Shown: positions 45,986-54,463 of the stretch, piece after piece
How the letters are laid out: each line of letters starts with the position of its first letter
Numbering within the stretch: position 1 is the stretch's first letter
DNA from: Pseudomonas japonica
GTDB taxonomy: Bacteria > Pseudomonadota > Gammaproteobacteria > Pseudomonadales > Pseudomonadaceae
DNA: 64,000 bases
Direction of reading: 5' to 3'
Assembly: GCF_013522925.1 (NCBI RefSeq)
Contig: NZ_JAAMQU010000006.1
Coordinates: 124,001-188,000 of the forward strand
Translations under genes and position numbers: made by a program
Notes under the pieces: generated by a model
The model's input: the letters and a program-made list of their open reading frames with translations, nothing else
Database searches by the model: none
Told to the model about the DNA's origin: nothing

Positions 45986-47233
45986 GTGCAGCGTCCACAC
46001 ATCCCTCCTGAAAAAGTGCTGCAGCACTTCCTCGGCGTATCCCGCGCCCTCGCCGGGCTGCTGGATTTCCAATCCATGATCAACGCCGTGTCCCATGAGG
46101 TGCGCTACATCCTGCCTCACGACCACATCGACGTGAGCCTGCTGCTGCTCGATGGAGAAAATCACCTGCACGCGTATGAAACCGGCGTGCTCACGGCGTG
46201 GAGCGAATTCGTCGACCACCCGCTACCGATTGCCTTGAGCCCCATCCGCACCGTGCTGCAGGGCAGCGAGCCGTTCATCCTCACGGATAACGCCATGACC
46301 GATGAGCGCTTCCAGTTCCCCGGCGCCTTCAACCAGCCCATCTTCGATGCGCAACTGCGCAGCCGGCTGCATGTGCCGCTGCGCGCCTGCGGCGAGATCA
46401 TCGGCGCGCTCAGTTGCTCCAAGCACAGCGCCAACTTCTATACCTTGGGCGACGTGCAATACACCCAACACGTGGCGGACCTGCTGGCCTCCTACCTTTA
46501 TGCCCTGCGCCAGACCGACCAGGCCAAGAAGCTGGCCATCGCCAAGGAACGTATCGTTGCCCGCGAGGAAGGCCTGCGGCTGGGCGCGCTTCGCCTGACT
46601 GAAGAGCTGGAAAACGAGCGGCAGCGCATCGGCATGGACCTGCACGACCAAACTCTGGCAGACATGACCCGCCTGCACCGGCGCCTGGCGCGGCTGCAAA
46701 CCACCGACGCCGCCATGGCCGGTGAACTGGCGCTGATCACCGAGGCGCTGCACGACAGCATGCGCGAACTTCGGTTGATCATCGATGCGGTGAAACCCAC
46801 GGTATTGCAGCTGTTCGGCTTCGAGGAAGGGCTTGAAGACCTGCTGCTGCGCAGCGTGCGCAACAGCGGCCTGGCTATCGAAACGCACCTGTACGACCAC
46901 ACCGATGGCCAGGCCAATCGCCTCGCTGAACCGCAGAAAGTAGCCCTGTTCCGGATCATTCAGGAAGCGGTGAACAACGCGATTACCCATGCCTCACCGT
47001 CCACCATCGACGTGATGATTCACGGTAGCCAACAGCACCTGGAACTGACGATCCTCGACGACGGCCTTGGGCTGGATGTGAAGGACCTGCTCAAGACCGG
47101 CGGCATCCGGAACATGCAGATCCGCGCGCGCTTGCTGGGCGCCAACGTGCACATCGACCGCGGCCCCGGGAACAAGGGCACGCGGGTGAAAATCCGCATG
47201 CCTTTGGGCAGCGCACCGCTGGAGCAGCCATGA
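45986..47233 (+). CDS. GAF-domain sensor histidine kinase, NarX/HisKA_3 type
   Basis: A 415-residue kinase without membrane segments: a GAF domain (about residues 10-180), a coiled linker, a HisKA_3 dimerisation region with phospho-acceptor His220 in RQRIGMDLHDQTLADM, and a HATPase (FRIIQEAVNNAITHA, LDDGLGLDVKDLLKTGGIRNMQIRA). It is cytoplasmic and therefore senses an intracellular signal, perhaps a metabolite or a partner protein. It begins with GTG and overlaps the response regulator gene by ATGA. It diverges from the ABC importer operon, which it probably controls. Confidence 0.9.
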   Translation: MQRPHIPPEKVLQHFLGVSRALAGLLDFQSMINAVSHEVRYILPHDHIDVSLLLLDGENHLHAYETGVLTAWSEFVDHPLPIALSPIRTVLQGSEPFILTDNAMTDERFQFPGAFNQPIFDAQLRSRLHVPLRACGEIIGALSCSKHSANFYTLGDVQYTQHVADLLASYLYALRQTDQAKKLAIAKERIVAREEGLRLGALRLTEELENERQRIGMDLHDQTLADMTRLHRRLARLQTTDAAMAGELALITEALHDSMRELRLIIDAVKPTVLQLFGFEEGLEDLLLRSVRNSGLAIETHLYDHTDGQANRLAEPQKVALFRIIQEAVNNAITHASPSTIDVMIHGSQQHLELTILDDGLGLDVKDLLKTGGIRNMQIRARLLGANVHIDRGPGNKGTRVKIRMPLGSAPLEQP

Positions 47234-47979
47234 ACATTCTATTGGTGGAAGACGACCCGGTTCACCGGGCATTCCTGAAGGAAGTGATCGAAGCGGCGTT
47301 GCCCGAGTGCGAGCAACTGCTTGAGGGCCAGAACGGCCTGGAAGGCGTACACCTGGCCCACGCGCACCAGATAAACGCCGTGGTGATGGACCTGCAAATG
47401 CCCCAGCGCACCGGCGTGGAAGCGGCCAAGACTATCTGGAAGGACCGCCCCGACACTTCCATCCTGTTCTGGTCCAACTACGCCGACGAGGCTTACGTGC
47501 GCGGCATCGCCCGCATCGTGCCGCCGGGCGCGGCCTATGGCTACATCCTCAAGACCGCTTCCGAAGAACGCCTGCGTCTGGCGCTACGAAGCCTGTTCAT
47601 CGAACAGCAGTGCGTGATCGACAGGGAAGTGCGCGGTGTGCAGCAGAAAACCCAGGACCTGCGTAACGGCCTTACCGACAACGAATACGAGGTATTGCAG
47701 GACATCGCCCTGGGCCTCACAGACCGGGCCATCGCCAGCCGCCGCAACCTTTCACTGCGCACCGTGCAGAACCGGCTGCAGCAGCTGTATGAAAAACTTG
47801 GGATCTACCAGCCAGGGGAATCCGGCGAGCGGGCCGCCGCCTTCAACCTCCGGGCCCGCGCCGTGAACATTGCGCTGCTGCGCAAGTTGCTCAACCCCAA
47901 TGCGCTGGAACAGGCCGAGGCCGAACTTCAGGCTTGGCTAAAGAACCCAATGAGTGATTACGTGCGTAGTTTGCCGTGA
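47230..47979 (+). CDS. NarL/FixJ-type response regulator
   Basis: A 249-residue regulator: a receiver with phospho-acceptor Asp54 (AVVMDLQMPQRTG), acidic pair in LVEDD and Lys in YILKTASEERL, then a LuxR-type HTH near residues 148-195 (LTDNEYEVLQDIALGLTDRAIASRRNLSLRTVQNRLQQLYEKLG). About 50 extra residues follow the HTH, longer than typical. Co-translated with the kinase. It is the likely binder of the tandem palindromes at 45827-45861. Its 3' end overlaps the end of a convergent small membrane gene by 22 bases. Confidence 0.92.
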   Translation: MNILLVEDDPVHRAFLKEVIEAALPECEQLLEGQNGLEGVHLAHAHQINAVVMDLQMPQRTGVEAAKTIWKDRPDTSILFWSNYADEAYVRGIARIVPPGAAYGYILKTASEERLRLALRSLFIEQQCVIDREVRGVQQKTQDLRNGLTDNEYEVLQDIALGLTDRAIASRRNLSLRTVQNRLQQLYEKLGIYQPGESGERAAAFNLRARAVNIALLRKLLNPNALEQAEAELQAWLKNPMSDYVRSLP

Positions 47980-48314
47980 GGATGAGGCTGGCCAGTTTCC
48001 TGCGCCTTTTTTCGTAAATCGGAAGGGCGGAAAACTTCGCCCAGCACAAAAAACATACCCACGCCGCCAGCGATTGCCATGGATAATTTAGACTCCATGA
48101 CAACCTGAATCCAATCTGGATAAAAGATACATCCGGCTATCAATCCAAAGGGCACGACCGATGTTCCGTTGAAGAAAGCCGTCACGCAAAGCGAGGTATT
48201 GATTTTCAATCCATGGCACCATTGCAGAATGATGCGAATGAGCACACAGATAACAGCGCCTGTAAATGTTGTGTTCTCTACAGTTGCGCTGGGAATGAGT
48301 TCAAAAAGCGCCAC
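47958..48314 (-). CDS. Small membrane protein, unknown
   Basis: A 118-residue protein with three hydrophobic segments (about residues 12-32, 38-65 and 75-95) and a basic C-terminal tail (LRKKAQETGQPHPHGK). It starts with GTG two bases after the stop of the next upstream gene, with no ribosome binding site of its own, so it depends on coupling. I do not recognise the family. Lower GC than its neighbours suggests acquisition. Phage-type or toxin-related roles are possible but unsupported. Confidence 0.55.
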   Translation of the reverse strand: MALFELIPSATVENTTFTGAVICVLIRIILQWCHGLKINTSLCVTAFFNGTSVVPFGLIAGCIFYPDWIQVVMESKLSMAIAGGVGMFFVLGEVFRPSDLRKKAQETGQPHPHGKLRT

Positions 48315-48316
48315 AG

Positions 48317-48487
48317 CTATGCCAGCAGTGAAAGCTTCATGAGCGCTACAGCGCTGCCGGCACCAATCACGCCGCCAACAACTTCCGTGAGGCCTTCAAC
48401 GTGCCCACCGACCATATTAGTGGTCACCACGCCGACAAGAGCACCAGACAGTACAAGTCTGATTACCTTGAAAACACTTTGTTTCAT
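48317..48487 (-). CDS. Very small membrane protein, unknown
   Basis: A 56-residue protein (starts MKQSVFKVIRLVLSGALVG) with a hydrophobic N-terminal helix and a second Gly/Ala-rich helix (VVGGVIGAGSAVALMKL). AAGGAG lies ten bases before the ATG at 48487; an upstream extension to 48616 is not supported. It is coupled to the 118-residue membrane gene that begins two bases after its stop. No family is recognised. Confidence 0.55.
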   Translation of the reverse strand: MKQSVFKVIRLVLSGALVGVVTTNMVGGHVEGLTEVVGGVIGAGSAVALMKLSLLA

Positions 48488-48733
48488 TACAATGCAACTC
48501 CTTGTCGCCCGAAAGTTATGTCGCTTTTCTGCGTCGCAAAGATAACATTTCTCCCCATGCGCATCAAACCGAAGGACTTTCTTATAACCAACCGCGCATG
48601 ATAGCCCGGCGCGCATTGCCCTTGCCCGCCCTCCCCCCAGCTACTACCCTTTCCTGCGTCACCCGGCCGCTGCGCCTGCTCTATCCTGCATGCGCGCCCT
48701 CCTTCACCCAACCCTCGACCCTGAAGCCCATTG

Positions 48734-49831
48734 ATGACCGCCTCGCTGCCTTTGTTCCTTCGCCGACTGCTACGCCCCTTGCTCGACCCTTACCGCCGTT
48801 TTCGTCACGCCCGCTTGATCCATGCCGTGCGGGTGGCAATCGGGCTGGTGGCGACCATCCTGCTGACTACCGGTATCCATTTGCCTCACGGTGAATGGGC
48901 CTCGGTCACCATGCTGATCGTGATCGGCGGGCTGCAGCACCACGGCAACATTCGCCGCAAGGCCACCGAGCGGGCGTATGGCACCTTGATCGGCGCCGCC
49001 ATTGGCCTGGCCATCGTTGCCCAGCAAAGCTACCTGGGCTGGTCATTGCTCACCTACGTGCTGATGTCCTCGGCCTGCGGGTTCTTCGCATATCACGCCA
49101 TTGGCAAAGGGGGTTACACCGCGCTGCTGTCCGCGATCACGATCTTCATCGTCGCCGGCCATGGCGACAATCCCATGTCCGATGGTCTATGGCGCACCGT
49201 CGACATCCTGATCGGCAACGTGCTGGCGCTGGCGTTTTCCTTCGCGCTGCCGCTGTACGCCGTGTATTCGTGGCGCTACAACCTGGCAAGCAACCTTCGC
49301 GAGTGCGCCGCGGTGCATGGCCGCATCGTTGCCGGCGAAGCCGTTACCAGCGATGCGCACCTCAAGCGCATGCGCAACCTCAGTGCCTCCCTGGTGCAAC
49401 TGCGCGGCCTGATGGCGTCCGTTTCCAAGGAAGTACAGATCTCGCAAACCGAGCTCGACGCGCTGCAGCGTAACCTGCGCCTGTGCATTTCCTTCCTCGA
49501 GATCCTGGCCGATACCCGCCCGCCTGCAGAGGATGCCGCAGCCATGGCGGCGTTGCGCTCGTCGCTTGAGGCCGAGCACCGCTTCATTCGCCGGCAACTG
49601 GTCGGCATGGCGCGCGCCCTCCGTGACGGCCACACCGAGCAGCTGCTGCGAGGGGCAGAACGCCCTGCCGGTCAACCCGCAGAAGAACTGCCCTACCCCG
49701 CACTGGACGGCTACCGGGCAATGACCCGGGAGCTGGCCGCCAACATCGACGACATGCGCCACCGCCTGGCCAAGACCGCCCCGCGCTGGAACTTCGCCCA
49801 TTCCCCTCAGGAGCCTGATACCGATGACTGA
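48734..49831 (+). CDS. FUSC family inner-membrane protein
   Basis: A 365-residue protein. The first half has about six membrane segments with the FUSC core (AVRVAIGLVATILLTTGIHLPHGEWASVTML, HHGNIRRKATERAYGTLIGAAIGL); the second half is a helical cytoplasmic domain (YNLASNLRECAAVHGRIVAGE to the end). FUSC proteins include aromatic-acid efflux components (AaeB, fusaric acid resistance); no periplasmic adaptor gene is adjacent, so it resembles the YccS/YhfK type. The ATG at 48734 is used; a TTG lies three bases before it. It overlaps surE by eight bases. Confidence 0.87.
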   Translation: MTASLPLFLRRLLRPLLDPYRRFRHARLIHAVRVAIGLVATILLTTGIHLPHGEWASVTMLIVIGGLQHHGNIRRKATERAYGTLIGAAIGLAIVAQQSYLGWSLLTYVLMSSACGFFAYHAIGKGGYTALLSAITIFIVAGHGDNPMSDGLWRTVDILIGNVLALAFSFALPLYAVYSWRYNLASNLRECAAVHGRIVAGEAVTSDAHLKRMRNLSASLVQLRGLMASVSKEVQISQTELDALQRNLRLCISFLEILADTRPPAEDAAAMAALRSSLEAEHRFIRRQLVGMARALRDGHTEQLLRGAERPAGQPAEELPYPALDGYRAMTRELAANIDDMRHRLAKTAPRWNFAHSPQEPDTDD

Positions 49832-50597
49832 ACCACGCCTTGAACGTGTGCTGCTCACTAACGATGACGGCATCGACGCGCCGGGGTTGGCCGCGCTCGA
49901 AGCGGTGGCCGCCGAGTTGGGCGTCGAGGTTTGGGTAGTGGCGCCGGACCACGACCAGAGTGGCGTCTCCCATGCGCTCAGCCTGCATCAGCCGCTGCGG
50001 GTGACCCATCGCGGAGAGCGGCGTTTCTCTGTTTCTGGCACGCCGGGGGATTGCGTGGCCATGGCCGTTTGCCAACTGATGCCCGCCCCACCACAGCTGG
50101 TGCTCAGCGGCATAAACAAAGGCGCGAACCTTGGGCGCGAAACGGTGTTTTCCGGCACGGTAGGCGCGGCCATGGCAGCGCTGTTGTTGGAGCTTCCGGC
50201 CATTGCCCTGAGCCAAGCCTTCACTCGCCGCGACGCCGTGCGCTGGGATACCGCGCGCCAACTCGCCCCCGGCGTTATCCGTCAGCTATGGGCCGCCGGC
50301 TGGGCGCCCGGCGCTTGCCTCAACGTGAACTTCCCCGACGTACCCGCCGACCAGGCCGGCCCCTTGCAAGTGACCCGCCAGGGCCGCGGGCGTATGCGGG
50401 GGTTGGAGGTAACGGGGCGTACCGATTTGCGTGAACAGGCGTATTACTGGCTGAACATCAAGCGCGATGACACGCCCGATGCCCAGGACAGTGAAACCGC
50501 GGTGATTGCGCGGGGCGGGATTGCGGTGACGCCGCTGCACTTCGAGCGCACGGAAGAGCAGGCCCGCAGGGCCTTGGTAGATCGCTTGAGGGGTTAG
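49824..50597 (+). CDS. surE: 5'/3'-nucleotidase SurE
   Basis: A 257-residue SurE-family phosphatase: LLTNDDGIDAPGL carries the metal-binding Asp pair, PDHDQSGVSHALSL, VSGTPGDCVAM and LSGINKGANLGRETVFSGTVGAAM the remaining metal and phosphate ligands. It is unlike the usual pseudomonad surE context (truD-surE-pcm); here it follows a FUSC gene. It may therefore be a second SurE paralog with its own substrate preference. It overlaps the FUSC gene by eight bases, so translation is coupled. Confidence 0.93.
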   Translation: MTEPRLERVLLTNDDGIDAPGLAALEAVAAELGVEVWVVAPDHDQSGVSHALSLHQPLRVTHRGERRFSVSGTPGDCVAMAVCQLMPAPPQLVLSGINKGANLGRETVFSGTVGAAMAALLLELPAIALSQAFTRRDAVRWDTARQLAPGVIRQLWAAGWAPGACLNVNFPDVPADQAGPLQVTRQGRGRMRGLEVTGRTDLREQAYYWLNIKRDDTPDAQDSETAVIARGGIAVTPLHFERTEEQARRALVDRLRG

Positions 50598-50712
50598 GGA
50601 AAGGTCGGCTCGGTTCTGTTCGCATTTATGCGCCCTGCCAAGGTCGGATCCAGAGGGTTAGTGCCGTACCCCTCGCCCGCCCCTTCGAGCTCCATGTCTA
50701 AAGGACAATGCC

Positions 50713-52791
50713 ATGGCTTCAACCGACAGCAAGGCCACCATCCATTACACCGTGCGAACCGGCCCGGGTACCGTGCAGGTTGACCCTTCCACAGGTGCCG
50801 ATTCAAACTGGAGCATGATCCTTCAGCCCGACGGCAAGATCATTGTAGGGGGCGAAAGCTTCCAGACCGCTATTGGCTACCCGGGCTCCCCGGGCGATGA
50901 AAGCTATGGCACACGCGGCAGCTTCACGGCGGTGCGTCTCAACACAGACGGCAGCCTGGACAAGAGCTTCAGCCAGGATGGGATTGCCCTCGTACCCGCC
51001 AGCCTTGATCCGGAAGATGACGCCTACTATGTGATGGCGGTGCAATCCGACGGCAAGGTGCTGTCGGCGCAGTCGAGCCTGACCGGTTTGAAGGTGGAAC
51101 GCTTCAATGTGGACGGCACCTTGGATACCAGCTTCGCCAATGGCGGCAACGCTAGCCTGGACGTGCCCTTCGGTTATGACGGTATGGCTATTTACGCCAC
51201 TGCGGATGGCTCGGTGTATGCCAGCCTTCGCGGCACCTCGCAAGCGATAGTGTTCAAACTGGACAGCACCGGTGCTCCGCCCGAGGATTTCGGTGATAAC
51301 GGCGCGCTTGTCCTCAACCCGACCGGGAACTATTCCAACGGCAATATCGCCACCTCTGTGCAGCCCGACGGCAGCGTAGTACTGGGTAGCTGGCTGTATG
51401 TGGGCGGTGACGAGGGGCCCGGGGCCGGCAGCCCTGGCGACCCAACGTATGCCGTTCAGCGGCTCACAGCGGATGGCAACGTTGATACCCGGTTCGGCGA
51501 CGACGGGGTGGTGTACTTCGACCCTGCGCTGGGGCTGGACTATCGTTCTTCGATAACGGTGCAAGCTGATGGCAAGGTCATCGTGGCCGGCGAAAGTGCC
51601 GACAGCAGCGCTTTCAACGTGCTGCGCCTCAACGCGGACGGTTCGTTCGATACCTCCTTCAGCGACGACGGCAAGCTCACGATCGAAGTGCCCCAGGGCG
51701 CTTCGAGCTATGCCCACTCGGTGGTCGTTCAGCCCGATGGCAAAATCCTTATTGCCGGCGAGGTGATCACCCGCTTGAACGCGGACGGCAGCCTGGACAC
51801 GACTTTCGGCAGCCAGGACGGCCAATACCATGTGGACGGCTCCGGCGACGCCAATAACCTGCTGGGCAACGACACGGCGGAAATCATCCGCGGCCTGGGC
51901 GGTGATGATGTACTGCAAGGCGGCGGTGGCCGTGATGTGCTGCTGGGTGGCAATGGCGCGGACATTTTCCGCTTCACCCAGGTCAGCGACAGCTACCGTA
52001 CCGCCAGCGAAACCGGCAGTGATCGGATTCTGGACTTCGACGCCTCACAGGACCGCGTAGAGCTGATTTCGCTGGGCTTCACCGGCATTGGCGACGGCCA
52101 CAATGGCACGCTGGCCATCCAGGCCAACGCTGACGGCACCCGCACCTACCTGAAAAGCTTTGATGCCGATGCCACTGGGCAGCGCTTCGAACTGGCGTTC
52201 GATGGCGACTTGGTGGGGCAATTGAACAGCACCAACCTGGTATTCACGGCCCCTTCTGTCGAAGGTACCGCAAGCCGCGACGTGATCACGGGAACGGCAA
52301 TCTCGGAAGTCATCTATGGCCTGGCTGGTAACGACCGTATTGATGGCGGTGGAGGCTCCGATGTGATTATCGGCGGGGCCGGGGCCGACCAGCTCAGTGG
52401 CGGCGACGACCCTAATACTTCAATTTTTTCCCGCACTACCAATGACGCCGACGTGTTCCGCTACACGGCGGCCACCGACAGCTACCGCACCGACAGCCAG
52501 AGCTTTGTGGACCTGATAGTCCGGTTCGCCGACTACAACGACAAGATCGATGTGTCGGCGCTGGGTTACACGGGGTTCGGTGACGGTACCGGCACGACAT
52601 TGAAGAAGGTTTATAACGCGGAGCTGGACCGCACCTACCTCAAGGATGTGGAACCTGACGCCCAGGGCCACCGGTTCGAAATCGCCCTTACCGGCGACTG
52701 GAGCCTGGACCTGCGCAACGACGATATGATGTTTGCGCCTGCGGCGGAAGTAGGCCTGTTGGGGGTGGCTAGCGGGGTCGATCACGCCTGA
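50713..52791 (+). CDS. Delta-60 repeat propeller fused to AlgE-type R-modules, RTX protein
   Basis: A 692-residue protein. Residues from about 30 to 370 are delta-60 (DUF5122) repeats of the form VQPDGKIIVGG and LNADGSLDTSFGDDG, at least six copies, which should fold as a beta-propeller. The rest holds two R-modules like those of mannuronan epimerases: RTX nonapeptides (GGDDVLQGGGGRDVLLGGNGAD, GGSDVIIGGAGADQLSGGDD) followed by SDSYRTA, SLGFTGIGDG and RTYLKSFDADATGQRFELAF. It has no signal peptide and a C-terminal LLG tail, so type I secretion is likely. AAGGA lies seven bases before the ATG. No enzymatic domain is visible; a calcium-dependent surface or matrix protein is possible. Confidence 0.85.
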   Translation: MASTDSKATIHYTVRTGPGTVQVDPSTGADSNWSMILQPDGKIIVGGESFQTAIGYPGSPGDESYGTRGSFTAVRLNTDGSLDKSFSQDGIALVPASLDPEDDAYYVMAVQSDGKVLSAQSSLTGLKVERFNVDGTLDTSFANGGNASLDVPFGYDGMAIYATADGSVYASLRGTSQAIVFKLDSTGAPPEDFGDNGALVLNPTGNYSNGNIATSVQPDGSVVLGSWLYVGGDEGPGAGSPGDPTYAVQRLTADGNVDTRFGDDGVVYFDPALGLDYRSSITVQADGKVIVAGESADSSAFNVLRLNADGSFDTSFSDDGKLTIEVPQGASSYAHSVVVQPDGKILIAGEVITRLNADGSLDTTFGSQDGQYHVDGSGDANNLLGNDTAEIIRGLGGDDVLQGGGGRDVLLGGNGADIFRFTQVSDSYRTASETGSDRILDFDASQDRVELISLGFTGIGDGHNGTLAIQANADGTRTYLKSFDADATGQRFELAFDGDLVGQLNSTNLVFTAPSVEGTASRDVITGTAISEVIYGLAGNDRIDGGGGSDVIIGGAGADQLSGGDDPNTSIFSRTTNDADVFRYTAATDSYRTDSQSFVDLIVRFADYNDKIDVSALGYTGFGDGTGTTLKKVYNAELDRTYLKDVEPDAQGHRFEIALTGDWSLDLRNDDMMFAPAAEVGLLGVASGVDHA

Positions 52792-52816
52792 CGGGGAATA
52801 AGAGGTAGATGAGGCA

Positions 52817-52838
52817 GCCGGGCACATTCTGGCCCGGC
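52817..52838. terminator. Bidirectional terminator-like hairpin
   Basis: GCCGGGC (52817-52823) pairs with GCCCGGC (52832-52838) between the convergent RTX and winged-helix genes. Confidence 0.5.
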
Positions 52839-52866
52839 ATTCCTTGCCGGTAAATCCGACGCAACT

Positions 52867-53163
52867 TCAGGGATACTGCAGCACGGCTTTAATCCGGGCG
52901 AGATTGCGATCGACCCACCCTCGGTCGATCGCGCCCCAATCCCGGATCCGGTAGTGGCCTATATGGTTACGCTCCCCCTCGGCCTGTTCGAACTCACACA
53001 CGATATCCAGCTCCGCCAGCGCTGCCACGGTGTCCTGGGCGGTGCGCCTTGGCATGCCGGTGACCTCGGTCAAGGCGGGGATGCTGCTGGCCAAGCCGCT
53101 GTCGATCAAGTAAGCCACGTACAGGCGCCGGTAGAAACTGGTGCGGGTTTTGCTGACATCCAT
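52867..53163 (-). CDS. Winged helix-turn-helix protein
   Basis: A 98-residue protein. The central part (IPALTEVTGMPRRTAQDTVAALAELDI) is a helix-turn-helix, with a short wing after it (HIGHYRIRDWG). The start MDVSKTRTSFYRRLY at 53163 has GGAAG seven bases upstream. It lies 13 bp behind the YgjP-like peptidase gene on the same strand, so the two are probably co-transcribed. Such small wHTH proteins are common in pseudomonads; the target is unknown. Confidence 0.78.
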   Translation of the reverse strand: MDVSKTRTSFYRRLYVAYLIDSGLASSIPALTEVTGMPRRTAQDTVAALAELDIVCEFEQAEGERNHIGHYRIRDWGAIDRGWVDRNLARIKAVLQYP

Positions 53164-53176
53164 GGACAACTTCCGG

Positions 53177-53671
53177 TCAGGTGGCGAGGTCACGCCAGGT
53201 AAGATAGACCCGCAGGTCGAATTCCAGCTGGTGGTAACCCGGCTGCATATAGTCGCAGAGCTTGTAGAACGCCTTGTTGTGGTCGGATTCTTTCAGGTGC
53301 GCCAATTCATGTACCACGATCATTTTAAGGAACTGCGGTGCGGCCTCCTTGAACAATGAAGCGATACGGATTTCTTTCTTGGCCTTGAGCTTGCCGTCCT
53401 GCATACGGGAGATCGCCGTGTTCAACCCGAGCGCGCGGTGGGTGAGGTCGAGCCGGTTATCGAACAGCACTTTGTCGGGGCTGGGCGCATTGCGCAGATG
53501 CTCCTGCTTGATGTCCAGTACATACCCGTACAGCGCCTTGTCGCTTTGTATAGCGTGCCGCTCCGGATAGCGCTGCTGCAAATAATCGCCCAGGCGCTGC
53601 TGCTCGATCATCTGGCGTACTCTGGCTTGCAGGTCGGCGGGATAGGCTTGCAGGTATTTGAGCGGGGGCAT
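53177..53671 (-). CDS. YgjP-like (DUF45) zinc metallopeptidase
   Basis: A 164-residue protein. IVVHELAHLKESDHNKAFYKLCD contains HExxH plus the third His/Asp typical of YgjP/WLM-like metallopeptidases. No signal or membrane segment is visible, so it is cytoplasmic. The start MPPLKYLQAYPADLQ at 53671 is used; the longer frame to 53857 reads a Cys/Arg-rich leader without similarity. A good ribosome binding site is lacking. The substrate is unknown. Confidence 0.82.
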   Translation of the reverse strand: MPPLKYLQAYPADLQARVRQMIEQQRLGDYLQQRYPERHAIQSDKALYGYVLDIKQEHLRNAPSPDKVLFDNRLDLTHRALGLNTAISRMQDGKLKAKKEIRIASLFKEAAPQFLKMIVVHELAHLKESDHNKAFYKLCDYMQPGYHQLEFDLRVYLTWRDLAT

Positions 53672-53717
53672 GGCGGCAGCGCGTTGGAAGAGTGAGCCGC
53701 CAGTGTATCTCAACCGT

Positions 53718-54119
53718 TTACGCTGCCCCAGTCGCAGCACTGGCGGAAACGCCAGGCATCGCCTCGCGGATCGACGACAGCAATTCCTCGGCGGTGAAGG
53801 GTTTTCGCAGGCACTGGTAAGCACCTTGAGCGGTGGCTTCTGCAAGGGAAACGTCATCCCAGAACGCCGACATGCAGATCACCGGCAGGCCTGGTGCCCG
53901 CTGGGCCAGCAACCTTTGCACTTCCGTGCCCTGCATGCCTCCCATCCGTAGATCCATAAGTACGCACGAGAGCTCCCCCATATCAGGGAAAGCGAGGATT
54001 TCCTCGCCCGAGGGAAAACTCATCGCGCTGTAACCGGCAGCCTTCAGCAAATTAGTAAGACTTTTACGAACAGAATGATCGTCATCGACCACGGCTATGT
54101 TCATCAATGTAGTGTTCAT
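53718..54119 (-). CDS. Single-domain receiver protein (FixJ-like)
   Basis: A 133-residue receiver domain with no output domain: acidic cluster VVDDDHSVRKSLTNLL, phospho-acceptor Asp56 in CVLMDLRMGGMQG, Thr/Ser in ICMSAFWDD and Lys in CLRKPFTAEELL. It diverges from the 1720-residue histidine kinase across 344 bp, so it is the probable phospho-partner. Without a DNA-binding domain it may pass the phosphate on or act by protein contact. The start has no strong ribosome binding site; an in-frame ATG five codons later is an alternative. Confidence 0.88.
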   Translation of the reverse strand: MNTTLMNIAVVDDDHSVRKSLTNLLKAAGYSAMSFPSGEEILAFPDMGELSCVLMDLRMGGMQGTEVQRLLAQRAPGLPVICMSAFWDDVSLAEATAQGAYQCLRKPFTAEELLSSIREAMPGVSASAATGAA

Positions 54120-54463
54120 TCAGCGATAGATGCCGTGTGAGTTGACGTGCCACCGCCATGGAAAATAGCGGGGTCTGTTAATTTATTCTTCTTTCTTGAT
54201 AAGGCCGATCCCCTACCGGGTCTAACGCGCGGGCACTGACACCTTCCAAACCAACGCCTGAGCATAAACTAAATCTTTCGCTTCAGACAATTATCCCAAG
54301 GGATAGGTTTGCTTCGCCGCGACCTGCCCCCGGAGGTATCGTCAACCGGCCGAGTAAGGTTTATGAGGCTTGATCCTGCCAAAGATGGACCAATTTCAGC
54401 CACGCGTTGATTAAGGTTTTCTGCCCTGAGCGCTCTGTATAATCTGGGCAATTTCCCCTTCGC
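54120..54463. promoter_or_regulatory. Divergent control region of receiver and pseudokinase/histidine kinase genes
   Basis: This 344-bp gap has no gene that I can support. It holds an inverted repeat at 54292-54305 (TATCCC, AA, GGGATA) and a perfect -10 hexamer TATAAT at 54438-54443 without a clear -35. Transcription from it would start about 14 bases before the ATG at 54464, giving a very short leader without a Shine-Dalgarno sequence. AT-rich sequence at about 54175-54200 could hold the receiver promoter. Confidence 0.5.
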
